From positions 1 through 41,768 of the forward strand of contig JAIBJO010000037.1 of assembly GCA_020029615.1 (NCBI GenBank): a DNA stretch of 41,768 nt, written 5' to 3'. The notes below the pieces were generated by a model that was not told the origin of the DNA, did not search any database, and saw only the letters and a program-made list of their open reading frames with translations. Origin of the DNA: Actinomycetota bacterium (lineage in GTDB: Bacteria; Actinomycetota; Thermoleophilia; Gaiellales; Gaiellaceae). This document shows, piece by piece, positions 7,695-16,333 of this stretch; within the stretch, counting starts at the first letter, position 1; each line of letters begins with the position of its first letter. The translations under genes were made by a program, and so were the position numbers.

Positions 7695-8625
7695 CCCCTG
7701 GGTACCTCCTCCTCGAGGACGGGGCCGTTTACCGCGGGCGCTCGGTCGGCGCGGAGGGCGTCGCCTTTGGCGAGGCCGTCTTCACCACCGCGATGACGGG
7801 CTACCAGGAGACCATCACCGACCCGAGCTACGCCGAGCAGCTCGTGTGCTTCACGGCGCCCATGGTGGGCAACTACGGTGTTGCCGAGGAGCGCGGAGAG
7901 TCGTCGCAGCCGCACGCCAAGGCCGCGCTGATGCGTCAGCTCGGCGGGCAAGAGTGGGCGGGCTGGCTGTGCGAGCACGATCTCGTCGGGCTCGAGGAGA
8001 TCGATACGCGTGCGCTCGTCCTGCGCCTGCGCGACGGCGGCGCCATGCGTGCCGTCGCGGTTGCCGACGAAGAGGAGCTCCCCGTCCCGGACGCGCTCGA
8101 GCAGGTTCGCGCTCAGCCGCTGATGGAAGGCCACGCGCTCGTCGCCCAGGTGTCCGTCGCCGAGCCGTATGTCTTCAGCGATACGGGCTCGAGGCGGGTC
8201 GCGGTCGTCGACTACGGCACGAAGCGTTCGATCCTGCGACGTCTCACGGACGCAGGTGCCGCGGTGACGGTCGACGCGTTCCTATCCTCGGCATCTGCCT
8301 CGGCCATCAGCTCCTCGGGCTCGCCACGGGCCACGAGACCTTCAAGCTCCCTTTCGGGCACCGTGGCGCCAACCACCCCGTCGTCGAGCGTCGGACCGGG
8401 CGCGTGCTCGTCACGAGCCAGAACCACGGCTTTGCCGTCGCCCCGACGGAAGGCACCGAGGCGACGTACGTCTCCCTGTACGACGGGACCGTCGAGGGCT
8501 TCGACTTCCCGGAGCTCGACGCGCGCTCCGTGCAGTTCCATCCGGAGGCGGGGCCGGGGCCGCACGACGCCTGGCCGATCCTCGAAGGCTGGGTCCGGGA
8601 GCTCAGCCACGGGGGAGACCACTGA
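7691..8625 (+). pseudogene. carA: carA with internal deletion and frameshift
   Basis: The small subunit of carbamoyl-phosphate synthetase supplies ammonia from glutamine. The N-terminal part (from ATG 7691, overlapping pyrC) reads normally up to VAVVDYGTKRSILRRLTDAG near 8275. The glutamine amidotransferase part continues only in another frame from 8281: [15 protein letters not shown] with the nucleophile cysteine, then [11 protein letters not shown], to a stop at 8623-8625. In known CarA proteins about 40 residues, including the SNGPGDP loop, lie between these blocks. About 120 bases (3n+1) therefore seem missing at about 8278-8284. As written, no functional CarA can be made. Because carB is intact and the operon is otherwise complete, an assembly error is as likely as a true deletion. 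Confidence 0.85.
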
Positions 8626-11600
8626 TGCCAGCACGGCGCGATCTCGAGTCGATCTGCGTGATCGGCTCGGGGCCCATCGTCATCGGTCAAGCCTGCGAGT
8701 TCGACTACGCCGGCTGCCAGGCCCTGAAGGTGCTCCGAGAGGAGGGCTATCGGACGATCGTCGTCAACTCGAACCCCGCGACGATCATGACCGACCCCGG
8801 GTTCGCCGACCGGACGTACATCGAGCCGCTCGACCTCGAGAGCGTCGCGTCGGTGCTCTCGCGCGAGCGCCCCGACGCCTTGCTACCGACGCTCGGCGGG
8901 CAGACCGCCCTCAACCTCGCCGTGTCCCTCGCCGACGCCGGTGTGCTCGACGAGCTGGGTGTCGAGCTGATCGGCGCGCCGGTCGACGTGATCCGGCGAG
9001 CCGAGGATCGGGAAGAGTTCCGCCATGCCGTGCGCAGGTGCGGCCTCGAGGTCCCGGCCTCGCGCATCGTCACGGCTCTGGGCGAGCTCGGCGGCGTCTC
9101 GCTCCCCGCGGTGATCCGGCCCGCGTTCACCCTCGGCGGTCACGGTGGAGGGTTCGCAGAAGATCGCGCTACGCTCGAGTACCACGTCGAACGCGGCCTG
9201 TGGGAGTCTCCGATCGGGCAGGTGCTCGTCGAGGAGTCCGTGCGTGGCTGGGACGAGTTCGAGCTCGAGCTCATGCGCGACCGTGCGGACAACGTCGTCG
9301 TCGTGTGCTCGATCGAGAACCTGGACCCGATGGGCGTGCACACCGGCGACTCGGTCACCGTGGCGCCCCAGATGACGCTCTCGGACGAGGCCTACCAGGA
9401 GCTCCGAGACGCGGCAGCCGCTGTCATCCGCGCAGTCGGCGTGGAGACCGGCGGCTCGAACATCCAGTTCGCGCGCGACCGCACGACGGGGGCGCTCCGC
9501 GTGATCGAGATGAACCCGCGCGTCTCGCGCTCCTCCGCGCTCGCGTCCAAGGCGACCGGCTACCCGATCGCGAAGGTCGCAGCCAAGCTCGCCGTCGGGT
9601 ACACGCTCGACGAGATCCCCAACGACCTGACGCAGACGACGCCCGCGAGCTTCGAGCCGACACTCGACTACGTAGTAGTCAAGTTCCCGCGCTTCGCGTT
9701 CGAAAAGTTCCCCGGAGCCGACCAGATGCTAGGGACGCAGATGAAGTCCGTCGGCGAGGCCATGGGAATCGGGCGCACCTTCACCGAGGCGTTCCTCAAG
9801 GCCTATGGCTCGCGGGAGCTCGAGGAAGGCTCGCCCACTCCGTGGGCGAGCCTGGAGGAAGAGCATCTGCCCGAAGGCTTGCACCCCTGGTTCCGGGCAC
9901 AGATTGGTAACGCGCAGCGTGAGCTGCGCGCTGGTGACCTTCTGCGCGCGAAGCGAGCGGGGTGGGGCGACGATACGATCGGCGAGGTCCTCGGCCTCAG
10001 CGGCGCTGAGGTGCGCCGGCTCCGCCACGAGCAGGGAGTGCGGCCCGCGTTTCGCCGCGTCGACTCGTGCGCCGGCGAGGTCGAAGCCGCCTCGAACTAC
10101 TTCTACTCCACGTGGGGCGAGGAGGAGGAGGCGCTTCCTGCCGGCGACAAGCCCCGCGTCGTGATCCTCGGATCGGGCCCGAACCGCATCGGCCAGGGGA
10201 TCGAGTTCGACTACTGCTGCGTCCACGCCGCGCAGACCTTCCGAAAGCTGGGATACGAGGCGGTGATGGTCAACTGCAACCCGGAGACCGTCTCCACCGA
10301 CTACGACACGTCGGATCGCCTCTACTTCGAGCCGCTCACCCCCGAGGAGGTGCTCGCGGTCTGCGACCGCGAGCAGCCGGTGGGTGTCGTCACCCAGTTC
10401 GGTGGTCAGACGCCACTACGTCTCGCCCACCACATCGAGGCGGCCGGATATCGGATCCTGGGGACGCCGCACGAGGCGATCGACCTCGCCGAGGATCGCG
10501 AGCGATTCGGCTCTCTCGCGCGCGATCTCGGCGTCCGCTGCCCACCGTGGGCCACCGTCTCGAGCCTCGAGGAGGCGCTCGCAGCGGCACCGGACATCGG
10601 CTACCCGGTCCTCGTTCGCCCGTCCTACGTGCTCGGTGGCCGCGCGATGCGCATCTGCTACGACGCCGATCAGCTCGAGGCGGCGATGGCAAGAGTGCGC
10701 GGGCCGGTGCTCCTCGACCGCTTCGTCGAGCACGCGATCGAGCTCGACGTCGACGCACTGTGCGACGGCAACGAGGTCTACATCGCCGCGGTCATGCAGC
10801 ACGTCGAGGAGGCAGGCGTTCACTCGGGTGACTCTGCCTGCGTCCTGCCGGCGCCGTCGCTCACGCTCACCGCGGCACTCGAGGTCGAGCGCGTCGTCAA
10901 GCTGCTGGGGCCTGCGCTCGGCGTCGTCGGCCTCCTCAACGTGCAGCTTGCGATCGCAGACTCGACCGTGTACGTGCTCGAAGTCAACCCGCGCGCGTCG
11001 CGGACGGTCCCGTTCGCGAGCAAGGCGATAGGAGTCAACCTCGTCGACGGTGCGTGCCGGATCGCGGCGGGGGCGACGGTGGCGGAGCTCGACCTTCCGG
11101 TGCCGAGGCCGGCGCAAGTGAGCGTGAAGGCTGCCGTCCTGCCGTTCTCGCGCTTCCCGGGAGCCGACCCCGTGCTCGGCCCCGAGATGCGCTCCACCGG
11201 CGAGGTGATGGCGAGCGCGGCCGACCTGCCCACTGCGCTCGCCAAGGCGGAGCGGGCTGCAGGGCGGCCTCTGCCGACGTCCGGAACCGCGTTCCTCTCG
11301 GTGCGGGACGACGACAAGGCTGCCGCAGTGGCAGTCGCCGCCGCGCTGGCGGGGCTCGGCTTCGAGCTCGTGGCGACCGAGGGCACGGCGCGTACTCTGC
11401 GGGCCGCCGGGCTGCAGATCGAGGAAGTCGCGAAGGTCGCCGACGCGGGCGACGGTGAGGCAACCGTCGTCGACCTCGTGCGGCGTGGTCGCTGCGACCT
11501 CGTCATCAACACGCCCCAGGGAAGCGGCGCCCGTGCGGACGGTTACCTCATTCGCGAGGCGGCACTCGCGGCACGTGTGCCCTGCGTCACGACCATCTCG

Positions 11601-11687
11601 GGCGCCGCGGCGGCGGTCCACGCGATCGCCAACGCGCGCGCGGAGTCGGCTCTGTCCCTGCAGGAGCGGATCGGAATCGAGGCGTAG
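8625..11687 (+). CDS. carB: Carbamoyl-phosphate synthetase large subunit
   Basis: CarB makes carbamoyl phosphate from bicarbonate, ammonia and two ATP. The 1020-residue product has two ATP-grasp halves. The first starts [19 protein letters not shown] and has [23 protein letters not shown], and [18 protein letters not shown]. The second starts [17 protein letters not shown] and has [11 protein letters not shown] and [14 protein letters not shown]-terminal MGS-like allosteric domain begins near residue 880 (FLSVRDDDK to [13 protein letters not shown]). It is slightly short because the oligomerisation linker between the halves is compact. Its ATG shares one base with the carA stop (TGATG), so it is coupled to carA translation. 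Confidence 0.95.
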   Translation: MPARRDLESICVIGSGPIVIGQACEFDYAGCQALKVLREEGYRTIVVNSNPATIMTDPGFADRTYIEPLDLESVASVLSRERPDALLPTLGGQTALNLAVSLADAGVLDELGVELIGAPVDVIRRAEDREEFRHAVRRCGLEVPASRIVTALGELGGVSLPAVIRPAFTLGGHGGGFAEDRATLEYHVERGLWESPIGQVLVEESVRGWDEFELELMRDRADNVVVVCSIENLDPMGVHTGDSVTVAPQMTLSDEAYQELRDAAAAVIRAVGVETGGSNIQFARDRTTGALRVIEMNPRVSRSSALASKATGYPIAKVAAKLAVGYTLDEIPNDLTQTTPASFEPTLDYVVVKFPRFAFEKFPGADQMLGTQMKSVGEAMGIGRTFTEAFLKAYGSRELEEGSPTPWASLEEEHLPEGLHPWFRAQIGNAQRELRAGDLLRAKRAGWGDDTIGEVLGLSGAEVRRLRHEQGVRPAFRRVDSCAGEVEAASNYFYSTWGEEEEALPAGDKPRVVILGSGPNRIGQGIEFDYCCVHAAQTFRKLGYEAVMVNCNPETVSTDYDTSDRLYFEPLTPEEVLAVCDREQPVGVVTQFGGQTPLRLAHHIEAAGYRILGTPHEAIDLAEDRERFGSLARDLGVRCPPWATVSSLEEALAAAPDIGYPVLVRPSYVLGGRAMRICYDADQLEAAMARVRGPVLLDRFVEHAIELDVDALCDGNEVYIAAVMQHVEEAGVHSGDSACVLPAPSLTLTAALEVERVVKLLGPALGVVGLLNVQLAIADSTVYVLEVNPRASRTVPFASKAIGVNLVDGACRIAAGATVAELDLPVPRPAQVSVKAAVLPFSRFPGADPVLGPEMRSTGEVMASAADLPTALAKAERAAGRPLPTSGTAFLSVRDDDKAAAVAVAAALAGLGFELVATEGTARTLRAAGLQIEEVAKVADAGDGEATVVDLVRRGRCDLVINTPQGSGARADGYLIREAALAARVPCVTTISGAAAAVHAIANARAESALSLQERIGIEA

Positions 11688-11692
11688 TTGCG

Positions 11693-12394
11693 ATGCCTTG
11701 TGACACTGTGTCACTAGGCGGTCGGGAGGCTCGCCGTGAACGGCTCGACGTTCTCGGAGCGGAGCAGATCGGGCCGTACACGCTGCTACGCCTCGAGCGA
11801 GGCGAGCTCGAGCCCGGTGTGCCGGGGCAGTTCTTCATGCTCGAGGCTCCTGGACGACCTCTTCCGCGCCCGATGAGCCTCTGCCAGGCGCCACCCGGCG
11901 GGCTCACGTTCCTGCTCGAGCCGGTGGGGCCCGGAACGCGATCGCTCTGCTCATTGCGGCCGGGGGACGCGATTCACGTCCTCGGACCGCTCGGGAACGG
12001 CTTCGACCTCGATGTCCAGAGTCCACTGCTCGTCGGAGGCGGAGTGGGCATCGCCCCGCTGCCCTACCTCGCAGAGGCGCTCGGCGACCCACCGGCACTC
12101 CTGGGATTTCGCAGCGACCGTCACGCCGAAGTCGCGTGCCTGCTGCCGGATGCCGAGGTCGTCGTCGAGCCGCGCCTGGTGACCGACCTGCTCCCGGACG
12201 ACCCGGGTGACGTCCTCGCCTGCGGGCCCGAGCCCATGCTCGAGGCGGTTCGCCGCCGCGCTTCGGGCGCGCAGCTCGCGTGGGAGGCTCCGATGGCCTG
12301 CGGGTACGGCGCGTGCTACGGCTGTGTGGTCGAGGTCGGAGGGCGGTACCGGAGGCTCTGCATCGACGGCCCCGTGCTGCGGGACGTCGCGTGA
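11693..12394 (+). CDS. pyrK: Dihydroorotate dehydrogenase electron transfer subunit
   Basis: PyrK is the FAD and [2Fe-2S] subunit that passes electrons from class 1B dihydroorotate dehydrogenase to NAD. The 233-residue protein has a ferredoxin-reductase-like N-terminus (PGQFFMLEAPGRPLPRPMSL), the nucleotide-binding LLVGGGVGIAPLPYLAE and LACGPEPMLEA. A C-terminal cysteine cluster reads ACGYGACYGC, with a fourth cysteine in RRLCIDGPV. The start is uncertain: ATG at 11693 or GTG at 11708, neither with a clear ribosome-binding site. A 15-base palindrome lies between them. It overlaps pyrD by four bases (GTGA). Confidence 0.92.
   Translation: MPCDTVSLGGREARRERLDVLGAEQIGPYTLLRLERGELEPGVPGQFFMLEAPGRPLPRPMSLCQAPPGGLTFLLEPVGPGTRSLCSLRPGDAIHVLGPLGNGFDLDVQSPLLVGGGVGIAPLPYLAEALGDPPALLGFRSDRHAEVACLLPDAEVVVEPRLVTDLLPDDPGDVLACGPEPMLEAVRRRASGAQLAWEAPMACGYGACYGCVVEVGGRYRRLCIDGPVLRDVA
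11700..11714. repeat. Palindrome at the pyrK start
   Basis: GTGACAC-T-GTGTCAC is a perfect 7+7 inverted repeat with a one-base centre. It lies just inside the first codons of pyrK and ends near the alternative GTG start at 11708. It may be an operator or simply chance. Confidence 0.3.
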
Positions 12395-13266
12395 GGATCC
12401 CACTTCTGAACGCGAGCGGGTGTCTCGATGCGCTGACCGCGCCCACCGTCGCGTCGCAGCTCGACGCCTTCGTCACGAAGACCGTGACGCCCCTGCCTCG
12501 TGAGGGGAATCCGCCTCCGCGCATCGCCGAGTCGGACGCGGGGATGCTGAACTCGATCGGCCTCCAAAACCCTGGGATCGACGCGTTCGTGCACGACACT
12601 CTCCCGAGGATCGCCGAGCTGGCTGTGCCGATCTGGGTCTCGGTGGGCGGGTTCGCCGCCTCCGACTACTCCGAGGTCTGCGAGCGACTCGACGACGAGC
12701 CGTCGGTAGATGTCGTCGAACTCAATCTTTCGTGCCCGAACGTCGAGGAGGCAGCCGAGAGCGTCACCGAGCTCGTCGCGGCCGCAAGAGCGGTGACGAC
12801 CAAGCCGTTGTACGCGAAGCTCTCACCCGCGACCTGGGACGTGGCCGAGAGCGCACGCGCGGTCGAGGCGGCCGGCGCCGACGGCCTGTCGCTCGTCAAC
12901 ACCATCCGCGGCCTCACGCTCGACGCCGGGACTCGGCGGCCTAGCCTGGGTCGTGGGGTGGGTGGGTACTCCGGACCGGCCCTGCGGCCGATCGCGCTGG
13001 CGTGTGTGCACGCCTGCGCGGAGGCAGTCGCCGTACCGATCGTGGGCATGGGTGGCGTGACGTCCGCTGACCACGTGCTCGACCTCGTGGCGGTGGGTGC
13101 GAGCGGTGTCGCGCTCGGCACGATCCTGTTCTCGGACCCCTGGGCGCCGCGTCGCATCCGGGCCGAGCTGGACGGCTCGACGACGGCGACCGGCGTGCCT
13201 TCCGAGCGGCGGATTCACGACTTCGTGCCCGAAACGACGCCCCGCCGCAGATCGTCTGCAAAGTAG
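12391..13266 (+). CDS. pyrD: Dihydroorotate dehydrogenase, class 1B
   Basis: The FMN subunit oxidises dihydroorotate to orotate and works with PyrK. The 291-residue barrel has TKTVTPLPREGNPPPR, ESDAGMLNSIGLQNPG and NLSCPN, whose cysteine is the class 1B catalytic base. It also has KPLYAKLSP, LVNTIRG, GVGGYSGPALRPIAL and the FMN-phosphate site VGMGGVTSADH. The GTG at 12391 is chosen because it overlaps the pyrK stop and gives the conserved start. Many well-studied actinobacteria use a class 2 quinone-linked enzyme, so a class 1B pair is a lineage clue. It is the last pyr gene here; pyrF does not follow. Confidence 0.93.
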   Translation: MRIPLLNASGCLDALTAPTVASQLDAFVTKTVTPLPREGNPPPRIAESDAGMLNSIGLQNPGIDAFVHDTLPRIAELAVPIWVSVGGFAASDYSEVCERLDDEPSVDVVELNLSCPNVEEAAESVTELVAAARAVTTKPLYAKLSPATWDVAESARAVEAAGADGLSLVNTIRGLTLDAGTRRPSLGRGVGGYSGPALRPIALACVHACAEAVAVPIVGMGGVTSADHVLDLVAVGASGVALGTILFSDPWAPRRIRAELDGSTTATGVPSERRIHDFVPETTPRRRSSAK

Positions 13267-13307
13267 ACAACGCAAAAAGCCCTGCAAATGGCCTAAAACG
13301 TTCCCGC

Positions 13308-13335
13308 TTGACCAGACAGGGAGTCTTGGTAGACT
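13308..13335 (+). promoter_or_regulatory. Promoter of mihF-gmk-rpoZ-coaBC
   Basis: TTGACC (13308-13313) and TAGACT (13330-13335) are 16 bases apart. The mihF ATG is at 13346, ten bases after the -10, so the transcript is leaderless or nearly so. The 79-base gap after pyrD is locally AT-richer than its surroundings, as expected for a promoter. Confidence 0.75.
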
Positions 13336-13345
13336 CGTCCGGCTC

Positions 13346-13681
13346 ATGGTCGCGACGAAGACGCACGCACAGGCGCCGGCGCGCTCCCTCGACCAGAGGA
13401 TGGAGGCGCTTCAGCGGGCCAACGACGTCCGGGTGCGGCGTGCGCAGCTCAAGCGAGATCTCAAAGCCGGACGCGAGAGCATCGAGGACATCTTGCTCGA
13501 CCCACCCGAGTACGTCTCGACGGCGAAGGTCTTCGACATGCTCATGGCGGTCCCGAAGTTCGGGCGCGTCAAGGCCGCACGTCTCCTGAACCAGTGCAGG
13601 ATCAGCCAGTCGAAGACCGTCGGCGGCCTCTCCGAGCGCCAGCGGACCGAGCTCGTCGAGCTCTTCAACCACCGCTCCTAG
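13346..13681 (+). CDS. mihF: Actinobacterial integration host factor
   Basis: The mIHF family is a small nucleoid-associated DNA-binding protein restricted to actinobacteria and unrelated to proteobacterial IHF. The 111-residue product has the conserved helix-two-turn-helix-like C-terminus: LLDPPEYVSTAKVFDMLM, VPKFGRVKAARLL and LSERQRTELVELF. It sits, as usual, directly before gmk. The ATG at 13346 has its own promoter and lies ten bases after the -10. The family controls chromosome compaction and phage integration. Confidence 0.92.
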   Translation: MVATKTHAQAPARSLDQRMEALQRANDVRVRRAQLKRDLKAGRESIEDILLDPPEYVSTAKVFDMLMAVPKFGRVKAARLLNQCRISQSKTVGGLSERQRTELVELFNHRS

Positions 13682-13688
13682 ACGGGCG

Positions 13689-14273
13689 GTGCCTTCGCGG
13701 CCCGTCTTCGTCATCACAGGGCCTTCGGGCGCGGGCAAGGGGACGCTGATCAAGGGTCTGCTCGAGCGCGTGTCGGGACTCGAGATAGCCGTCTCCGCCA
13801 CGACTCGTGCGCAGCGGCCGGGAGAGATCGACGGGCACGACTACTGGTTCCTGTCGGACGAGGAGTTCACGCGCCGCGTCCAGGTGGGCGCGTTCCTGGA
13901 GTACGTCCCGTACGTCTCCGGGCGTCGTTACGGGACGCTTCGCTCGGAGATCGACCGAATCTCCGACGACGACCAGGTCTGCGTGCTCGAGCTCGAGCTC
14001 GAGGGAGCGCTTGCGGTGCAGGCGGACGTCCTCGGGAGTGTCACGATCTTCATCGCGGCGGATGTGACCGAGCTCGAGCGGCGACTCAGAGCGCGTGCAA
14101 CGGAGAGCACGGGCGAGATCGGCGAGCGGATCGAGCTCGCGCGGCAGCAGCTCGAGCAGGCACATCGCTTCCGCTACATGGTTCGAAACGACGACCTCGA
14201 GCGGGCTACGGGCGTGCTTGCTGCGATCGTGACGTGTGAGCTCGCTCGCGTAGGTACCATGAGCCGTCCATGA
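13689..14273 (+). CDS. gmk: Guanylate kinase
   Basis: Guanylate kinase turns GMP into GDP with ATP. The 194-residue protein has the P-loop GPSGAGKGTLI, the GMP-binding TTRAQRPGEIDGHDYWF, VSGRRYGTLRSEI, and the lid region RATESTGEIGERI. Length is normal. It starts with GTG seven bases after mihF and overlaps rpoZ by four bases (ATGA), so it is part of the mihF-gmk-rpoZ-coaBC operon. Confidence 0.95.
   Translation: MPSRPVFVITGPSGAGKGTLIKGLLERVSGLEIAVSATTRAQRPGEIDGHDYWFLSDEEFTRRVQVGAFLEYVPYVSGRRYGTLRSEIDRISDDDQVCVLELELEGALAVQADVLGSVTIFIAADVTELERRLRARATESTGEIGERIELARQQLEQAHRFRYMVRNDDLERATGVLAAIVTCELARVGTMSRP
14255..14260 (+). promoter_or_regulatory. Possible -10 for rpoZ, leaderless start
   Basis: TACCAT ends nine bases before the rpoZ ATG, inside the end of gmk. 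It could give an internal leaderless rpoZ transcript. No good -35 is visible. Confidence 0.35.
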
Positions 14274-14506
14274 TCCACCCACGCATAGACGATCTCCTGA
14301 GCAGGGTCGACGGCTCCCGCTACGGGCTCGTGATCGTCGCGGCCAAGCGCGCGCGACAGATCAACAACTACCACCATCAGCTCGGCGAAGGCATGGGCTT
14401 CGACGAAGCGCCTCCACCATTGATCGAGTCCCGCTCGAAGAACTACCTCACGATGGCGATGGAAGAAATCGCCCGCGGGAAGATCACGTACCACGTTCCC
14501 GCCTGA
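14270..14506 (+). CDS. rpoZ: RNA polymerase omega subunit
   Basis: Omega binds the beta' subunit and helps assemble and stabilise RNA polymerase. The 78-residue protein has the N-terminal PRIDDLLSRVDGSRYGLVIV, the conserved AAKRARQINNY and a C-terminal MAMEEIARGKI. Order between gmk and coaBC is the usual one. The ATG overlaps the gmk stop. Confidence 0.93.
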   Translation: MIHPRIDDLLSRVDGSRYGLVIVAAKRARQINNYHHQLGEGMGFDEAPPPLIESRSKNYLTMAMEEIARGKITYHVPA

Positions 14507-14517
14507 GCGGGTAGCTC

Positions 14518-15687
14518 GTGGCACGCGTCCTGCTCGGAGTGACCGGGGGGATAGCGGCCTACAAGGCGTGCACCCTCGTCCGGCTGCTCGTGCGAGCCGG
14601 TTACGAGGTCTATCCGCTCGTGACGGCAGGCGCCGAGCGGTTCGTATCGGCGGAGACCTTCTTCGCGCTCGCTCGGCAGCCGCGAGGTGACGTGCCGTAT
14701 CCGCATCTGCGCCGCGCCGATCTTCTCGCGGTCGCGCCGCTCACCGCAAACACGCTCGCGCGCCTTGCGCACGGGCTCGCCGACGACGTTCTGACCGAGG
14801 CCGCGCTCGCCCACACCGGGCCGATGCTCGTCGCGCCTGCGATGAACACGCGCATGTGGGAGCATCCCGCCACCCGGGAGAACGTAGCGGCTCTTCGCGC
14901 CCGCGGTGTGGTGTTCGTCGGCCCGATGGAGGGTCAGCTCGCCGAAGGCGAGGAAGGGACCGGCCGCATGGCGGAGCCGGAAGACATCATGTCCCGCGTC
15001 GACGAGCTCCTCATCGCCCTCGCTCGCCCCTCGGAAGCGCTGCGCGGCAAGCGCGTCCTGGTCTCGGCCGGAGGAACGCGCGAGCCGCTCGACTCGGTTC
15101 GGTACGTCGGCAATCGCTCCTCGGGTCGTATGGGTGTCGCCCTGGCCGAGGAAGCGCGTAGCCGGGGCGCCGACGTGACTCTTCTCGCAGCGAACCTCGC
15201 CGTCCCTGCGCCCCCCGGGGTCACCGTCGTCGAGACGCCGACGGCCGGAGATCTCGAACGGGAGGCGCTCGCGCGTGGCGACGCAGACGTGATCGTCATG
15301 GCTGCGGCGGTGGCCGACTACCGGCCGCCGGCGCCTGCAGCGACCAAGCGGCCGAAGGACGGCGCGCCCTGGACGGTCGAGCTCACGCCCACGAACGACG
15401 TCCTGGCGGCTCTCGGAGCCGCTCGCGGGCCCGACCAGGTGATCGTGGGCTTCGCGGCCGACGGCGCAGGCTCGGGGCTCGAGCGCGCACGTGAGAAGCG
15501 GCGGGCCAAGAACGCGGATCTCTTCGTCTTCAACGACGTCAGTCGCTCCGACATCGGATTCGACGCCCCCGACAACGAGGTCGTCCTCATCTCGGACGAC
15601 GGCGAGCGCGAGGTGGCGAAGGCGTCCAAGCGCGCGATCGCCGCTGCAGTTCTCGACGAGGTGGAGCGGGTGCTCTCGAAGAGATGA
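14518..15687 (+). CDS. coaBC: Bifunctional CoaBC (CoA synthesis)
   Basis: CoaBC joins cysteine to 4'-phosphopantothenate (CoaB) and decarboxylates the product (CoaC). The 389-residue protein begins VLLGVTGGIAAYKA, the FMN flavoprotein fold. It has PYPHLRRADLLAVAPLTANT with the active-site histidine, and APAMNTRMWEHP. The CoaB half starts near residue 180 (VLVSAGGTREPLDSVRYVGN) and has the lysine-bearing AATKRPKDG. At the flap where E. coli has Cys158 (LACG), this protein reads LAEGEEGTGRM, with no cysteine. This may be usual in the lineage, but I cannot check. It starts with GTG at 14518. Confidence 0.93.
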   Translation: MARVLLGVTGGIAAYKACTLVRLLVRAGYEVYPLVTAGAERFVSAETFFALARQPRGDVPYPHLRRADLLAVAPLTANTLARLAHGLADDVLTEAALAHTGPMLVAPAMNTRMWEHPATRENVAALRARGVVFVGPMEGQLAEGEEGTGRMAEPEDIMSRVDELLIALARPSEALRGKRVLVSAGGTREPLDSVRYVGNRSSGRMGVALAEEARSRGADVTLLAANLAVPAPPGVTVVETPTAGDLEREALARGDADVIVMAAAVADYRPPAPAATKRPKDGAPWTVELTPTNDVLAALGAARGPDQVIVGFAADGAGSGLERAREKRRAKNADLFVFNDVSRSDIGFDAPDNEVVLISDDGEREVAKASKRAIAAAVLDEVERVLSKR

Positions 15688-15974
15688 CCGACGCCACGCG
15701 CGCGGACGGGGCAGTCACGCCCGTCGCCACGACGGGCGTCGTGGCACGCGTCGTCGCCAACCTCGAGCGAGCGGTGAAGGCGCCTCGAGCCACGCTCGGC
15801 CGGTTCGCGGAGGAGTGCTCCTTCGCGTCCGACTCGGACGAAGCCGTGGCCGCACTCCGTCGGGGCGACCTGACGCGCCGCGAGCGGCCGCCGCGGCGTG
15901 AGCACACCAGCGGCGCGGATCTCGCCGGCGACGACGTCTCGCTGAGGTCTCTCCGAGGCGGTGGTACGCCCTGA
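15684..15974 (+). CDS. Unknown 96-residue protein
   Basis: I do not recognise this product. It overlaps coaBC by four bases (ATGA) and ends where the TPR protein begins (CTGA), so position suggests a coupled operon gene. The first 60 residues are alanine-rich with helical character (ARVVANLERAVKAPRATL, then SDSDEAVAALRRGD). The tail is arginine-rich and looks disordered. No membrane segment or signal peptide is seen. It could also be a remnant. Confidence 0.45.
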   Translation: MTDATRADGAVTPVATTGVVARVVANLERAVKAPRATLGRFAEECSFASDSDEAVAALRRGDLTRRERPPRREHTSGADLAGDDVSLRSLRGGGTP

Positions 15975-16312
15975 CCGAGACCTATGACCTCTTTCAGCTC
16001 GGCCGCAAGCACTTGCGAAGCGGGATGCCGGCCCAGGCTACCGTGCCTCTGGAGAAGGCGAAGAAGCGCGAGCCGCAGTCTCGCTCCATCCGGGAGGCCC
16101 TGGGGATCGCCTACTTCCGGATCGGCCGCTGGGAGGAGGCCGAGGGCGAGTTCCGCGCACTCGTCGAGCTTGCGCCCGCCGACGAGTTCGCCCACTACGC
16201 GTTGGGACGCGCGCTCGTGAACCAGGGGAGACGCAAGGAGGCGACTCCGCACATCAAGATCGCCAGATCGCTTCGCCCGCGGGCAAGCACCGACGGCGAC
16301 TCCCTCGACTGA
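15971..16312 (+). CDS. TPR-repeat protein, probable CTG start
   Basis: The product has about two to three tetratricopeptide repeats. A first helix reads TETYDLFQLGRKHLRSGMP, then AQATVPLEKAKKREP, a clear TPR unit REALGIAYFRIGRWEEAEGE with its LVELAP turn, and HYALGRALVNQGRRKEA. TPR proteins usually mediate protein contacts. Standard start codons in this frame appear only at TTG 16013, which would cut the first helix in half. The CTG at 15971 overlaps the stop of the upstream gene and has GAGG 12 bases before it, so I place the start there (113 residues). A frameshift joining the upstream ORF is an alternative. Confidence 0.7.
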   Translation: MTETYDLFQLGRKHLRSGMPAQATVPLEKAKKREPQSRSIREALGIAYFRIGRWEEAEGEFRALVELAPADEFAHYALGRALVNQGRRKEATPHIKIARSLRPRASTDGDSLD

Positions 16313-16333
16313 GCCAGGGCTCTCGGGAGATCG

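Noticed and set aside
7574-9910. A 778-codon frame joining carA to part of carB, read as a fusion protein
   Set aside because: After the carA break it is out of frame, with arginine/alanine-rich nonsense; carB is intact in its own frame.
13097-13681. mihF with a longer N-terminus starting inside pyrD
   Set aside because: The extension is the pyrD 3' end read in another frame; a promoter and ATG at 13346 give the family-sized protein.
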